Assembly (NCBI RefSeq): GCF_030035675.1
Contig: NC_084497.1
Coordinates: forward strand, 26,774,455-26,838,454
Origin: Rhineura floridana
Lineage: Eukaryota > Chordata > Lepidosauria > Squamata > Rhineuridae
Reading direction: 5' to 3'
Length of the DNA: 64,000 nucleotides
In this document: piece after piece, positions 21,430-32,002 of the stretch
Layout: every line of letters starts with the position of its first letter
How positions within the stretch are numbered: the stretch's first letter is position 1
The notes under the pieces: model-generated
Database searches by the model: none
What the model was told of the DNA's origin: nothing
What the model saw: the letters and a program-made list of their open reading frames with translations, nothing else
Position numbers and translations under genes: made by a program

Positions 21430-21850
21430 CCTAGCAATCCCTTGTGGAACGCCTCTCTCGATATGAACCTACCCGTTCACTTCGTTCAGAATCTAAGGCC
21501 CTCCTCCGGGTACCAACCCATCGGGAAGCCTTTTCTGTGGTGGCCCCTGAGTTGTGGAACAGCCTCCCCGAAGAGGTACGCCTGGCGCCTACACTTTTAT
21601 CTTTTCGGCGCCAGGTAAAGACCTTTTTATGCTCCCAGGCATTTTAATTTTCTTAACCATTTTAATCTTTTAATCCGTATTTTTAATTTTTGTCGTATTG
21701 TGTTTTTGTAGTGTTTTTTGTTTGTTTGTATATGTTTTTATGATTTTTATTATGATATATTGTATTTTATCTTGTTTGTTCACCGCCCTGAGAGCTACTC
21801 TGCTAAGGGCGGTATATAAATTGAAATAATAAATAATAAATAAATAAATG
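21430..21850 (+). mobile_element. L2-type LINE 3' end, same family as 3860-7213
   Basis: Encodes the C-terminus MERLSRYEPTRSLRSESKAL, then FSVVAPELWNSLPEEVRL and FRRQVKTFLCSQAF. The 3' UTR has the ACCGCCCTGAGAGC ... GGGCGGTATATAAAT signature and an AATAAATAAATA tail. About 60 codons of the arginine-rich stretch (compare 6904-6935) are partly deleted. Confidence 0.85.
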
Positions 21851-22019
21851 TCAAACCCTGAGACGTGGCAGTGCTATAGCAAGTCCCCACCCGCATTCCA
21901 CCCAGTGGTTGCAGGAAACTAACTCAGGAATCTTCCATAAAGATCAAATCTTACAACATCACTGGGACTTCTTGAAGCTTAACAGATGCTGAACTCAACG
22001 AGCATGTTAATTCCAGGCA

Positions 22020-22115
22020 TCTTCCAGATGGTCATTGGACTGCGACTTCCATCAGCTCCAGCCAGCATGGTCAGAGATGATGGGAGATGTAGACCAGCAG
22101 CCTGTGGAGGCCACC
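22020..22115. mobile_element. Degenerate palindromic MITE
   Basis: CATTGGACTGCGACTTCCATC, AGCCAGCATGGTCAGAGATGA and TGGGAGATGTAGACCAGCAG resemble the CAACTCCCATCAGCC palindromes elsewhere in the window. Confidence 0.45.
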
Positions 22116-22278
22116 AGGGCCCCATGCTGGCTGAGTTTATGCCAATGTGCACCTAGACACTTTTGGGGCAGTGGAGGTGCAAATGGGAGGTTAATAAAGA
22201 GTTGCTTCTTTAAAACAGGAATGGGAAACTTCACACCGAGGAGAGCAAATGTGGCTCTCCAGGCCCTTCTATCTGCCC

Positions 22279-22724
22279 TAGGGATGGGTGAGAATTTCGA
22301 TTCAGTTTGCATTCCAAGCAGAATTTATCAAACTCGCACTTTCCGAAACAATATGAGAAGCGAAACCCAGCCATCCTTCGAAATTCGCATTTGTTAGAAT
22401 GTTGGGATGCGGTTCGCCAACTAAACAATAATTACAAAAACGCATAGATTAGGGGAAAGTGTGCATAACAACGAATACATGAGTGAAAATAACATGCAAA
22501 AAGGCATGAAATGATGAGAAATGGCTTGCAAAAATGTGTCCCTTTGTCAAAACTGCCTACGAAAATGTATTTGGAGAAATTTGCACTAAAATGGTGGAGA
22601 ATTTTCATGAGGATTTAAAAAAAAAAAAAATCCGCAGATTGCTGTAGAAATGTAGAGAACTGAATTTAACATTGGAAAAGTGAGAAAGTGAGAGAACTGA
22701 AACTGGCAGATCTTCCCATCCCTA
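22279..22724 (+). mobile_element. hAT-like family A copy, near full length
   Basis: 446 bp. Ends TAGGGATGGG and CCCATCCCTA are inverted repeats. Flanks read ATCTGCCC and TCTGGCCC, an imperfect target duplication. The A/T-rich body holds regularly spaced AAAATGCAT-like motifs. No coding capacity. Confidence 0.75.
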
Positions 22725-23046
22725 TCTGGCCCACAGGAGTTTTCCTGGGCCATACCTCCTCCCCAGCTGCACCCGTCACCGGCCCTGATTTGGACCTTCC
22801 TCAACTGTTTTTGTGTGGCTGGAATGCATCTATAACCTCCGGTGTCTCTTGCTCGCCTATATGGAGGTTCAAAAAGGGTGTGAGAGTGTGTGTAGGAGCA
22901 CATCTCGTGAACAGAGGTAAAATCAGTATTATTTGCTCCACACATCTTAGCTTCTGGCCTTGCCCACTGCTGAAATGTGACCCCTCCCCAGATGGTTGTT
23001 TAGAAGAGCCCTGAAAAAGCATCTCCAAGCCTCCTTTAAAAGAAAC

Positions 23047-23471
23047 TAGGGATGGGCGAGAAATTCAATTCAGCTCGCGTTTCAAGCCAAATCCATCAAA
23101 TTTGCATATTCCACAACAATATGAGAACCAAGCACAGCCATCCTTTGAAATTTGCACTTTTTCGGATTTTGCAGTGTGGTTAGCGAACCAATGTTTACAG
23201 CAATGCATATGCTAGGGGAAAGTGAGTAAAAATGAATATATGAGTGAGAATGACATACAGAAATGCATTATTTGTCAAGAAATTCCTTGCAAAAAAATGT
23301 GCCCGTGAGTCCAAACTGCCTACAAAAAATGCATTTATGAAATTCACACTAAAATACTGGATGATTTCCAGGAGGTTTTCGCAAATTGCTATAGATATGT
23401 GGACAATTGAATGTAAGACTGGAAAACGGAGAAACGGAGAACACCAAAAGAGACAGGTCTTTCCATCCCTA
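23047..23471 (+). mobile_element. hAT-like family A copy with perfect 8-bp duplication
   Basis: 425 bp. Starts TAGGGATGGGCGAG and ends TTCCATCCCTA. The flanks at 23039-23046 and 23472-23479 are both AAAGAAAC, a perfect 8-bp target site duplication, which assigns the family to the hAT superfamily (8-bp duplications are typical). Confidence 0.85.
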
Positions 23472-23519
23472 AAAGAAACAGAAATAAAAAATCAATAATG
23501 CTTCCTTTAAATCAGGAAC

Positions 23520-23740
23520 AGGGGACATGGCCCTCCAGATGTTGTTGAGCTCAGAGCTCAGAAAAGTTACTTTTTTGAACTACAACTCCCATCAGCCCCA
23601 GGCAGCATGGCCACTGGATTGGGCTGGTGGGAGTTGCAGTTCAAAAAAGTAACTTTGAGCTACAAATCCCATCATCCCTAGCCATTGCCAATGCTGCCTG
23701 GGGCTAAGAGGAGTTGTAGTTCAGTAACACCATCCTTTCT
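23520..23740. mobile_element. Palindromic MITE with another palindromic MITE inside
   Basis: The outer element runs CCCTCCAGATGTTGTTGAGCT ... and resumes as GAGCTACAAATCCCATCATC ... GGAGTTGTAGTTCAG. It is split by an inner copy (23552 to about 23654) of the CAGAGCT/AAAAGTTAC family also seen at 14880-14995. GTTGAGCT at the left and TTGAGCT at the right are the remains of the target duplication. Confidence 0.7.
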
Positions 23741-23770
23741 TTCAATCTTCTTAGCCTTCCTTTAAACCTT

Positions 23771-23985
23771 CAGAGCTAGTGTGGTGTAGCAGTTGTAGTC
23801 TCGGATTAGGAGACCGGGGTTCAAATCCCCTCTTGGCTGCGGAGCTCACCTTGGGCCTGTCACCACCTCTCAGCCTAACCTACCTCCCAAGGTTGTTGTG
23901 AGAATGAAATGGGGAGAACTATGTATGCCACCTTGAGCTTCTTGGAGGAAAGGTGGGCTATAAATGTAACAATAAACAAACAAGC
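23771..23985 (+). mobile_element. tRNA-derived SINE (family 2)
   Basis: Starts CAGAGCTAGTGTGGTGTAGC with box A, has box B GGTTCAAATCC (23818-23828), then a MIR-like middle (GGGCCTGTCACC, CTCAGCCTAACCTACC, TTGTTGTGAGAATGAAATGG). The LINE-like tail is GGTGGGCTATAAATGTAAC followed by AATAAA. Different from SINE family 1. Confidence 0.85.
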
Positions 23986-23989
23986 AAAC

Positions 23990-24955
23990 CTTGTACCAAG
24001 AGTATATTCCCCACTTTTGGAAAGCGCCTTCGCTCTTTCTCTGTCCAGTCTTATTTTCCCTTCCCTCTTTCTTCTCTGTCATTTTCTCTTTCATTCTTCT
24101 TGGTTAAAAAAAATGGGAGGTGGAGGAGGAGGGTCATGCCTGCTTCTTCCGCAGCAGGAGGGAAAACGCTTAGATCCTCCAAAGAAGCAATAAAAATCAA
24201 TGTCTCTTAATGGAATATCAAGGTGAGAAAATTTTCAGCTCCCCAAAAGGTAAAGAGGGGAGGGGGGGAGAGAGAGCATATAGAAAACAAATTATAAACT
24301 GTACAAGCAAAGCGACGGTGGGGTGCGGGGAGAGAAACCTATAGCATTGTCCTTTTAAGGGAAACTTAAATTACTGAATTTGGTAACTTGGAAATCCCTC
24401 GGGGATGCTAAGACATTGCTTTCTACTTTTTAAAACCCATTACGTCTATCTGGTAGCTCTGGAGGGAGCCGGTTTTAATAGTATCATCTGAAATGTAATA
24501 AACCCTTTGGTCATGATGAACAATAGGAAGGTACAAGCCCCCGAAGAGCTCAGATTTAATTCCAAACAATCTTAAAAGTGCCACTTACAGCCGCATATAT
24601 TATTTCCTACTCTGGGAAAATAGTTGGGCTTTTTTTTTTAAAGAGACATATGTCTCTGAAAATGAATATCGAATATATATACATGCATGCCTGACTGGGT
24701 GAAAAAATCCACTTAATTTAAAATGCTAGGTGCCAACAGTGAACTGTTTAGAGAATCTGCTGCTTGGCTGATGCTCTCTGCTCTGTTTTTCTAATACTGT
24801 AAACTGCTTGGGGCAGAGATTCTGCCTCCTGTGTTTATGATAACAGAAATGAGAACAATATTCTTTCAGAGTAGCTTACAAGTGGCACCTGCAACAAAAT
24901 GTTGTGGTAAACATTAGCTTCCCAACAGGGGTTCTTGTTGGGGTTCTAGCCAGCC
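23990..24955. other. No gene recognised; low repeat content
   Basis: About 950 bases without recognised transposons, A/T rich from 24200 onward. A conserved non-coding element could lie here, but nothing in the sequence proves it. Confidence 0.35.
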
Positions 24956-25039
24956 GGCCAGCCACACCCCTCCTTGAAGATACTTCATTCCTTGATGTAA
25001 GATTCAACTAGCCACGATAGCTATGTTTTACTTCCACTG

Positions 25040-25262
25040 TCATAGGCCGTGTGCCTCTGAATATTGTTTTTTAAGATATTTTTAAGCTTTTTGAAAAGAT
25101 GTTTTTAAAGCTTTTTGAAAAGATGCTTTTAAAGCTTTTTGAAAAGATGTTTTTAAATATGTTTTGCTTTACTGTATTTTAAAGTCTGATTTTAACATGT
25201 TTTAGAGTGTTTTTAATGTTTTTGTTTGCTGCCCTGGGCTCCTGGGAGGCAGGATATGATTG
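25040..25262 (+). mobile_element. LINE 3' end (L2-like subfamily 2) with 24-bp tandem repeats
   Basis: Contains three consecutive 24-bp units beginning AAGCTTTTTGAAAAGATG at 25084-25155, then the 3' end GCTGCCCTGGGCTCCTGGGA and GGCAGGATATGATTG. Confidence 0.65.
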
Positions 25263-25264
25263 TT

Positions 25265-25645
25265 ATTGTTTATTTATTTATTTATTATTTGATTTATATC
25301 CCACCCTTCCTCCCAGCAGGAGCCCAGGGCAGCAAACAAAAGCACTAAAAACACATCAAAACATCATAAAAACAGACTTTAAAAAACATTAAAACAAAAC
25401 AACTTTAAAAACTTTTTTTTAAAGGGCTTTAAAAACATCTTTTAAAAAGGATTAAAAAACATATTGTTTAAAATAAAAAAACATATTAAAAGCAAATCCA
25501 CCACAGACGCAGTCTGGGATAAGGTCTCAACTTAAAAGGCTTGTTGAAAGAGGAAAGTCTTCAAAAGGTGCTGAAAAGATAACAGAGATGTTGCCTATCT
25601 AGTATTTAAGGGGAGGGAATTCCACAGGGTAGGTGCCGCCACACT
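25265..25645 (-). mobile_element. Same LINE 3' end in inverted orientation
   Basis: Minus-strand: TTTATATCCCACCCTTCCTC, CAGGAGCCCAGGGCAGCAAA, A-rich UTR, GACGCAGTCTGGGATAAGGT, GGGAGGGAATTCCACAGGG. Tail-to-tail with the copy at 25040-25262. Confidence 0.75.
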
Positions 25646-25744
25646 AGTTGTTGTTATTGTTATTGATAACAACAACAACAACAACACTCACTGGGAATCA
25701 TAAATGGGGAGAGTATTGTTTCACTGAGACTCTGCTTATAGGTT

Positions 25745-26146
25745 TAGGGTAGGGTAAGAATTTCAATTCAGTTCACATTTCAAGCCAAATTCATCAGATT
25801 TGCACTTTCTGAAACAATATGAGAACCAAACCACAGCCTTCAGAATTCTCTTATTCGAATTTTGTGATACAGTTCCCCAACCAATGTTTACAAAAATGCA
25901 TATAATATGGGAAAGTGGGCACAAAAATGAACATATGCATGAAAATAACATACAAAAAGGCATTATATGATGAGAAATGGCTTGCAAAATTGTGTACGTC
26001 TGTCAAAACTACAAAAAATGTGTTTATATTTTCAACAGGGTTATTTAAAAAAATCAGAAATTTCTGCAGAAATGTGGAGGGATGAATTTAAAACTGGAAA
26101 AATGAGAAACTGAGAGGACCAAAACTGGCAGATCTTCCCATGCCTA
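25745..26146 (+). mobile_element. hAT-like family A copy
   Basis: Starts TAGGGTAGGGTAAGAATTTC and ends CAGATCTTCCCATGCCTA, with GAAACAATATGAGAACCAA and AAATGGCTTGCAAAATTGTG in between. Confidence 0.7.
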
Positions 26147-26147
26147 T

Positions 26148-26260
26148 GTGGGCTGCCCGTAATGGACATCTGGTTGCTCACTTTGAGAACAGGATGCTGG
26201 ACTAGATGGGCCACTGACCTTGTCTAGTGGCCAGGCTTTTCTTATATTCTTAACTGCCAG
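26148..26260 (+). mobile_element. CR1-type LINE 3' tail
   Basis: TGTGGGCTGCCCGTAATGGA, TGAGAACAGGATGCTGGACT, AGATGGGCC and TTTTCTTATATTCTT. It abuts the family A copy. Confidence 0.65.
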
Positions 26261-26459
26261 TCCAGTGGGCTTCTATATGTGGAATGTGTTGTACCATCTC
26301 ATCCTACACCTCAGCTAGAAAACTCTCATGGCCTGGTCCTACTTCCTTCTGTTTGCACCTTCATCCTTTGAGTGAACCAGATTCTAGCATTTAAGGTGCA
26401 CGGCCTAGGCCTCAAATATCTGAAAGACCACCACCTTCCCTACAGAGCCACGTGTGTGT

Positions 26460-26875
26460 TTGTTTGTTATTAGATTTGTTTCCTGCCCTTGCTTCTCAAG
26501 GGGTCCAGGTTATTAAGATCAGCAGAGGGGGCACTCTTGGTAGTTCCACCACCATCAGACATCGGGGGGGTGGCCCAGGAGAGGGCATTCTCTGGGGCAG
26601 CCCCTGAGCTGTGGAATCCCATACCCACAGAGGTACCTTCACTGTACAGTTTCTGTTTTATGCTGAAGTTGCACCTCTTTACCCTGGCCTTTGACACCTG
26701 AGATGTTTTTGCAGCTCACCCTATTCTTGTGACTGTGGTTTGCTTTACACTATTTGAATATTGTCTTTTAAATTATTGTAACCCATCCTGGGGCCTTATG
26801 GTAAAGGGTGGATAATAATAATAATAATAATAACAACAACAACAACAACAACAACAACAATAATAATAGGATGAA
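26460..26875 (+). mobile_element. L2-like LINE 3' end with AAT/AAC tail
   Basis: Codes for a degenerate C-terminus (AFSGAAPELWNPIPTEV, FMLKLHLFTLAF), followed by a 3' UTR with AACCCATCCTGGGGCC and a (AAT)n(AAC)n tail at 26813-26872. Confidence 0.7.
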
Positions 26876-26899
26876 TTGCTGCTGCTATTAATTGCTGTT

Positions 26900-27025
26900 T
26901 AGTGCAAGGGCACAGAACCTATAGACTACATCTCCCATGATCCCCCAGCATCAGCTATGTTGGCTAAGGATGATGAGCGTTGGAATCCAACAACTTCTGG
27001 AGGGCAACAGATTCCTCCATCCCTG
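26900..27025. mobile_element. Palindromic hAT-like MITE, diverged
   Basis: GACTACATCTCCCATGATCC, AGCATCAGCTATGTTGGCTA and TCCAACAACTTCTGGAGGGC follow the order seen in the intact copy at 58826-58963. Confidence 0.6.
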
Positions 27026-27159
27026 AATTAATGAATTGCTATGAGCTATTGCACATTAAGGACTGTATTGTTTTGTGGATGCTTTTTATCTCTTTTAACT
27101 TTTGTTGTGGCTTCTGCAAAGGGTGCTATATAAATAACCTAGATTAAATTAATAAATAC

Positions 27160-27340
27160 CCTTTCTAAACCCCTATTCTGTAGAAGCCCCAGTCTAATCT
27201 CATTTGTTGAAAATCCACCTTTCCTTTGCTCTTTTTACATGGCTTTTTAAATGGCCCGTGTGAGGTTTCAAGATGAGGAAGCCTAATGGGTCTCGTACAA
27301 CAGTGGATTCAAATGGAGGAGAAAGTGGTGTGTGTGTGTG

Positions 27341-27377
<37 letters not shown>

Positions 27378-27840
27378 CAATAAAGCACACAGCAATGTGC
27401 ACTACTTGAGGTGGAAACTGTGCGTTCAGCTGTTTTCAAATAAAGCAAGCACAGAATGCCCTATAAATACCTTATTAAACTATTTATGGTTTGTGTCTCC
27501 TCATGGGGGAAAGCCAGCATCTGTGGGAAGCCATTCAGAGGTGTTTGGACTGAAATTCTGGCAATCTGCCCTCATTAAAATAAAAAATCCTACTTTGTTC
27601 TTTGCAGTTTTCAAGAATTCTAATTCTTGAGCCAAATTCTTTGTCACCATCTGTCATGGGAAATGTGAAGTCTTTTATGCAAGTAGTAGAAGAAAGAAAT
27701 CTAGTATAGGCATTGTAGTTCCTGGTCTTGGAGCCACACCCTTCTTTAACCACACCCATATAACGCCATTCTTGCCATCTGCAGTCACACACTTTCTTCA
27801 AAGAAACAGTTTTGCACTGATATTATATAAAAAGGGTGGG
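27160..27840. other. No gene recognised; (GA)n microsatellite
   Basis: Non-coding. A (GA)n run of about 18 units lies at 27337-27375, preceded by a short TG run. An open frame through it has no recognised domain. Confidence 0.4.
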
Positions 27841-27995
27841 CAACATCTTGTCTGTTGAGGGTCGCATTCCTTCTGGAGTAATCTTTTTGGGGCTACATGC
27901 AAGGGTGTAGTCATCCAGGGGTTTGGGGGGGTCTTAGTCCCTTTATTTTTTTAGAAGCAGGGTCCCAGAACTTGGTGCACCAGTGCTCTGACCTG

Positions 27996-28494
27996 GGCTG
28001 CATTCAGACAGCAGATTTGTTCCATTTTCCCAACGTTTCTTTACCTGATCATTTCTGTCTTTTATTTGATCTTTCAGACGACATATAATCCACTTCTGGA
28101 AAGCTAGCAAAAGTTTAGCACTCATTTTCAGGTTAATGTCTTCCAGGGAGAGAAAAAAATCAGTTTGCAACCCCACTAACGAAGAAAATTGTGGGAGTAA
28201 AGGGACCCAATTTGGGGCGGTATACCTACCGTTTCCATGGGGGAACAGAAATGTTCATGTGCGGAAGGGGTAGGAGAGTAGCAACATGTCCAATGATGTT
28301 CATGGTTGTGTCACACCACTTCCACTGGTGTGAATGAAATTTAGAGCGACATGGCGGTATATCAGTCCAAAAGCCACGGTTCCATAATGCAACCGGTACT
28401 GCAGTGGGAAAGAACTGCTGGAAATTGGGACAAAAGTGCTACCATCATGATCAGTAAATCTAATGCAATAAACCCCGTGTCTGAATGCAGCCTC
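27996..28494. mobile_element. Inverted-repeat DNA transposon, about 0.5 kb
   Basis: Left end GGCTGCATTCAGACAGC and right end GTGTCTGAATGCAGCC are inverted repeats of at least 15 bp. The interior contains GCGGTATACCTACCG and TTTAGAGCGACATGGCGGTA. No transposase. It lies directly upstream of gene 1's 5' region. Confidence 0.65.
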
Positions 28495-28878
28495 GGTGTA
28501 AGGCCATTTATCTTTCCCAAGTGCCCTATGTTTTGAGTTCTTGCTGCTCACATTCGCCACTAACCAATCAACCTGATTCTGAACTGCCTCTGTTGAGATA
28601 GCGTCTATTGTTAGATCATCAATCCATCATGTAAGTATATGAGGACAAAAAAAAAAAAGGTTGGAATGAGAAACCTGGAAATATCCATCAGAAAACCCAA
28701 GTTAGCTTCTCCTTGCAGAGCAACACAGGTGACACAGCCTTCTGCATCCAAGAGTGGCTGTTGTGTATGACATCACTGCTCCAGAACCTTCATTCTCAAG
28801 AGTTCTGTCTGACCTCTAATCCCACCCATCTTACCAGGCAGCTTCTACAAGCCGGCAGAGCAGTCAACCATCCAAAGA
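28495..28878 (+). promoter_or_regulatory. Upstream region of gene 1
   Basis: About 380 bases between a DNA transposon end and the gene 1 ATG with no recognised repeat. It holds an A-run near 28648, an acceptor-like TTCTCCTTGCAG ending at about 28718, and TGACATCAC at 28768-28776, 103 bases before the ATG. No clear TATA box is seen. The proximal promoter or 5' UTR of gene 1 must lie here or upstream. Confidence 0.4.
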
Positions 28879-30012
28879 ATGTCCGATCCCAAACTTCTGG
28901 ACATCCCAGCTGTGATCTTTGACAATGGGTCTGGATTATGCAAGGCCGGCATTGCTGGGGACAGTGCCCCAAGGTCAGTCATCACAGCAATCGTCGGGCG
29001 CTCAAAAGCCAAAGCTACGATGCTTGGTGCTGGCCAAAAGGAATTTTACATTGGAGAAGAAGCTCAGTCCAAAAGGGGTGTCTTGTCATTGAATTATCCC
29101 ATCGACCACGGCATAGTGACATCGTGGGATGATATGGAGAGGATATGGAGGCATGTCTATGAGTGTGAGCTGAGAATCAAAGCCAGTGACAGGCCAGTGC
29201 TCCTGACCGAGGCTCCATTGAATCCTCTCCAGAATCGGGAGAGAATGACAGAGATCATGTTCGAAAGTTTTAGGGTTCCAGCCATGTACGTTGCTGTCCA
29301 GGCTACTCTGGCGCTCTATGCATCAGCACGTACCACTGGGATAGTCATGGATAGTGGGGATGGTGTCACTCACACGGTCCCTATCTATGAAGGCTACTGT
29401 TTGCCACATGCCGTCTCCAGGTTGGACATCGCTGGTAGAGATATCACTGAGTACTTCATGAGGCTCCTTCTGGAGAGCGGGCATTCCTTTGTCAGCACAG
29501 CTGAAAGAGAAATAGTAAAAGATATTAAGGAGAAGCTCTGCTATGTGGCTTTAGATCCCATCCAAGAAATGAAAGCTAAGCCAGAATATCTTCTCAGGGA
29601 GTATAAATTGCCGGATGGTAATGTCATCAGGATTGGAAGTCAACTCTTTCGAGCCCCCGAAGCCCTTTTTGCACCCGGTAATATCGGTGTTGATGCTCCT
29701 GGTGTGCACAAAATGGTCTTCAACAGCATCATGAAATGCGACATTGATGTGCGCAGAGATCTTTATGGGAACATTCTCCTCTCAGGTGGATCCACTTTGT
29801 TTTGTGGCTTGGACGAGCGCATCCTGAAGGAAATGCAGCTGCAAGTGCCGATTGGAATATCAGTAAGGATCATTGCACCGCCAGAGAGGAAATACTGTGT
29901 GTGGATCGGGGCCTCCATTCTGACTTGCTTGACATCTTTCAGACAAATGTGGGTCACCCTCAGTGATTACAAAGACTTTGGCCCAGGTGTGGTTCACCGG
30001 AAATGTTTTTAA
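28879..30012 (+). CDS. Actin-related protein T-like (gene 1 of 3), intronless
   Basis: An uninterrupted 377-residue frame with the whole actin fold, the usual length for the Arp-T group (human ACTRT1/2 are 377). Visible actin landmarks are the phosphate-1 loop [10 protein letters not shown] (residues 15-24), the D-loop region near 43-56, [13 protein letters not shown] around 73-85 with His77 equivalent to actin His73, Gln141 (actin Gln137), the phosphate-2 loop [11 protein letters not shown] (158-168) with Asp158, Asp161 and His165 all kept, LSGGSTLF near 304, [12 protein letters not shown] near 335, and the end HRKCF. Of the three genes this one keeps the most actin-like nucleotide pocket. 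The ATG has a good context (A at -3, G at +4). Mammalian Arp-T proteins are testis-specific components of the sperm perinuclear theca, so a role in spermatid head shaping is inferred from the family. It could instead be an independent actin-like (ACTL) paralogue; a tree would decide. Confidence 0.88.
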   Translation: MSDPKLLDIPAVIFDNGSGLCKAGIAGDSAPRSVITAIVGRSKAKATMLGAGQKEFYIGEEAQSKRGVLSLNYPIDHGIVTSWDDMERIWRHVYECELRIKASDRPVLLTEAPLNPLQNRERMTEIMFESFRVPAMYVAVQATLALYASARTTGIVMDSGDGVTHTVPIYEGYCLPHAVSRLDIAGRDITEYFMRLLLESGHSFVSTAEREIVKDIKEKLCYVALDPIQEMKAKPEYLLREYKLPDGNVIRIGSQLFRAPEALFAPGNIGVDAPGVHKMVFNSIMKCDIDVRRDLYGNILLSGGSTLFCGLDERILKEMQLQVPIGISVRIIAPPERKYCVWIGASILTCLTSFRQMWVTLSDYKDFGPGVVHRKCF

Positions 30013-30161
30013 GAATAGCCATCTTCAACTGCGATCCTTTTATAAAAGACCGGGTCTCAACAAAGACCGCAAACAGGTGGCCCTCCCAAATATATATATT
30101 TTTAGAAAAAGATTCCGCTGTTGTCTCTTTGGATTTATTGGCTGGCCAGAATTTACAAGGA

Positions 30162-30167
30162 AATAAA
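30162..30167 (+). terminator. Polyadenylation signal AATAAA of gene 1
   Basis: AATAAA lies 150 bases after the gene 1 stop codon on the same strand. It is the first canonical signal downstream, giving a short 3' UTR of about 170-180 bases. Confidence 0.6.
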
Positions 30168-30384
30168 CAATTAGCAAAACACTTGTTTGGACCATGGTGG
30201 CTCTTCGTTGCCATCTTTCTGTGTCAGCTCACAGGAAACACGTGAAGTCTCTTCCTTGCCTAATGGCCAAATTAGTATGTTCCTGTTTTGCAAGGCGATT
30301 GAAGATAAGGGAGGGGGAGGCAGTTTAAGGGGATCAAATTCAAGAAATATTTGAGGTCTAGCCATAGAAACATAGGAATCTGCC

Positions 30385-30570
30385 TTACATGAGTCAGACT
30401 GTTGGTCCACCTCGCTCAGTATTGTCTACTCTCAAAAGCAGTTGCTGTCCAGGGTTTGAGCCTGGGAACATTCCCAGCCTTATCTGGAGATGCCGGAGGC
30501 TGGACCTGAGGCCTTCTACATGCAAAGCAGATGCTCTGCCACTGAGCTATGGCCCTTTCCCCCAAAATAT
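30385..30570 (-). mobile_element. tRNA-derived SINE (family 1), nearly complete
   Basis: Minus-strand copy with ATGAGTCAGACTGTTGGTCC, CTGGACCTGAGGCCTTCTAC and box A complement GCTCTGCCACTGAGCTATGG. It lies between genes 1 and 2. Confidence 0.8.
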
Positions 30571-30682
30571 GGAATGTTCATTCATTTGTGTGACATCCTT
30601 ACTCAGAGGCCACACTGATCTTCCCAGTTTTTGTATACGTGTCACCAAAGTGAGCACAAGTTATGTGCTGACATAGGTTGTT

Positions 30683-31330
30683 ATGTGCCTTCAAGTCGAT
30701 TATGACTTCTGGCAACCCTGTGAATCAGCGACCTCCAAGAGCCTCTGTCGTGAACCACCCTGTTCAGATCTTGTAAGTTCAGGTCTGTGGCTTCCTTTAT
30801 GGAATCCATCCATCTCTTGTTTGGCCTTCCTCTTTTTCTACTCCCTTCTGTTTTTCCCAGCATTATTGTCTTTTCTAGTGAATCGTGTCTTCTCATTATG
30901 TGTCCAAAGTATGATTCATCATTTTAGCTTCTAGTGATAGTTCTGGTTTAATTTGTTCTAACACCCAATTATTGGTCTTTTTCGCAGTCCATGGTATGCG
31001 CAAAGCTCTCCTCCAACACCACATTTCAAATGAATTGATTTTTCTCTTCTCCGCTTTTTTCACTGTCCAACTTTCACAACCATACATAGAGATCGGGAAT
31101 ACCATGAATGATCCTGACTTTAGTGTTCAGTGATACATCTTTGCCTTTCCTTTTCTAGTTCTCTCATAGCTGCCCTCCCCAGTCCTAGCCTTCTTCTGAT
31201 TTCTTGACTATTATCTCCAATTTGGTTAAAGACTGTGCTGAGTTACTAATAATCCTTGACAAGTTCCATGTCCTCATTGTCAACTTTGAAGTTACATAAA
31301 TCTTCTGCTGTCAAAAAACCCCTTATAATA
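30683..31330 (-). mobile_element. RTE/BovB LINE 3' part
   Basis: Minus-strand translation gives SMYGCESWTVKKAEKRKINS, FEMWCWRRALRIPWTAKK and then MRRHDSLEKTIMLGKTEGS, GRPNKRWMDSIKEAT, all typical of BovB. The two coding pieces lie in different frames, so the copy is broken. The 3' end is at 30683 (ACTTGAAGGCACATAACAAC complement). It separates genes 1 and 2. Confidence 0.88.
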
Positions 31331-31429
31331 AACTCCCTTGAAACAAAGTGTTATTCTTATATAAACCTAAACAGAAACTTGCCTCTCCCTCTGTCCCTCC
31401 CTCCCCTTCCCATCTCTGATAAGAATATA

Positions 31430-31615
31430 AGAACATAAAAACATAAACTGCTGGATGTGGCCAGTGGCCCATCTAGTCCAACGTCTTCACTGTGGCCAAC
31501 AAGATGTCTCAATGGGTCAGGATCTGAGCAGCTGAGCACAACAGCAGTCTCCCCTCCTGAGGTTTCCATCAACTGGCCTTCAGAAGCATATTGCCTCCAA
31601 CAGTGGCAATATTTA
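31430..31615 (-). mobile_element. CR1-type LINE 3' end
   Basis: Minus-strand: AAGAACATAAAAACATAAAC, GGCCCATCTAGTCCAACG, CTGAGGTTTCCATCAACTGG, TTCAGAAGCATATTGCC. Confidence 0.65.
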
Positions 31616-31639
31616 TACACCAAATAAATAAATCTAATT

Positions 31640-32002
31640 GCATGTCTAAAAGTTAGAGAGATTTTTAACAACAATTTTGATTTGTTTGAAAGTGCATTAG
31701 ATTAATAATCAGAGCAATAAGGCGACTTTGCATCTTGAGGTTTCATCAATCTGCCGGTTTCCTAGACACTGCCAGACAATAGCAGCTACCACACAATTAC
31801 TAGCTCCTATGTCCATTGTTGAGTATGCCAGTTTTCAGTTACCTTAGAGGAGACAGAGGTTTACATCTTTTAATGCTGATGCACAGTCTCAAGAATGAAG
31901 GTGCTGGTTTTTTTGTACTCTTGAAATACCAAGGCAATGTGCCCTTGAATCTTCGACACCATCCAGTTTGTGAAGTGTTGATTTTCCAAGAGTTAGTTTG
32001 AA
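31640..32002 (+). promoter_or_regulatory. Upstream region of gene 2
   Basis: About 360 bases between a CR1 fragment and the gene 2 ATG, free of recognised repeats. No convincing TATA box, CRE or splice acceptor was found next to the ATG. It is annotated only as the likely promoter/5' UTR interval. Confidence 0.3.

Noticed and set aside
27286-27630. 114-codon frame
   Set aside because: Much of it is Arg/Glu repeats encoded by a (GA)n microsatellite.
30681-31105. Host gene encoding the two minus-strand frames between genes 1 and 2
   Set aside because: The translations are typical BovB LINE C-terminal sequence.
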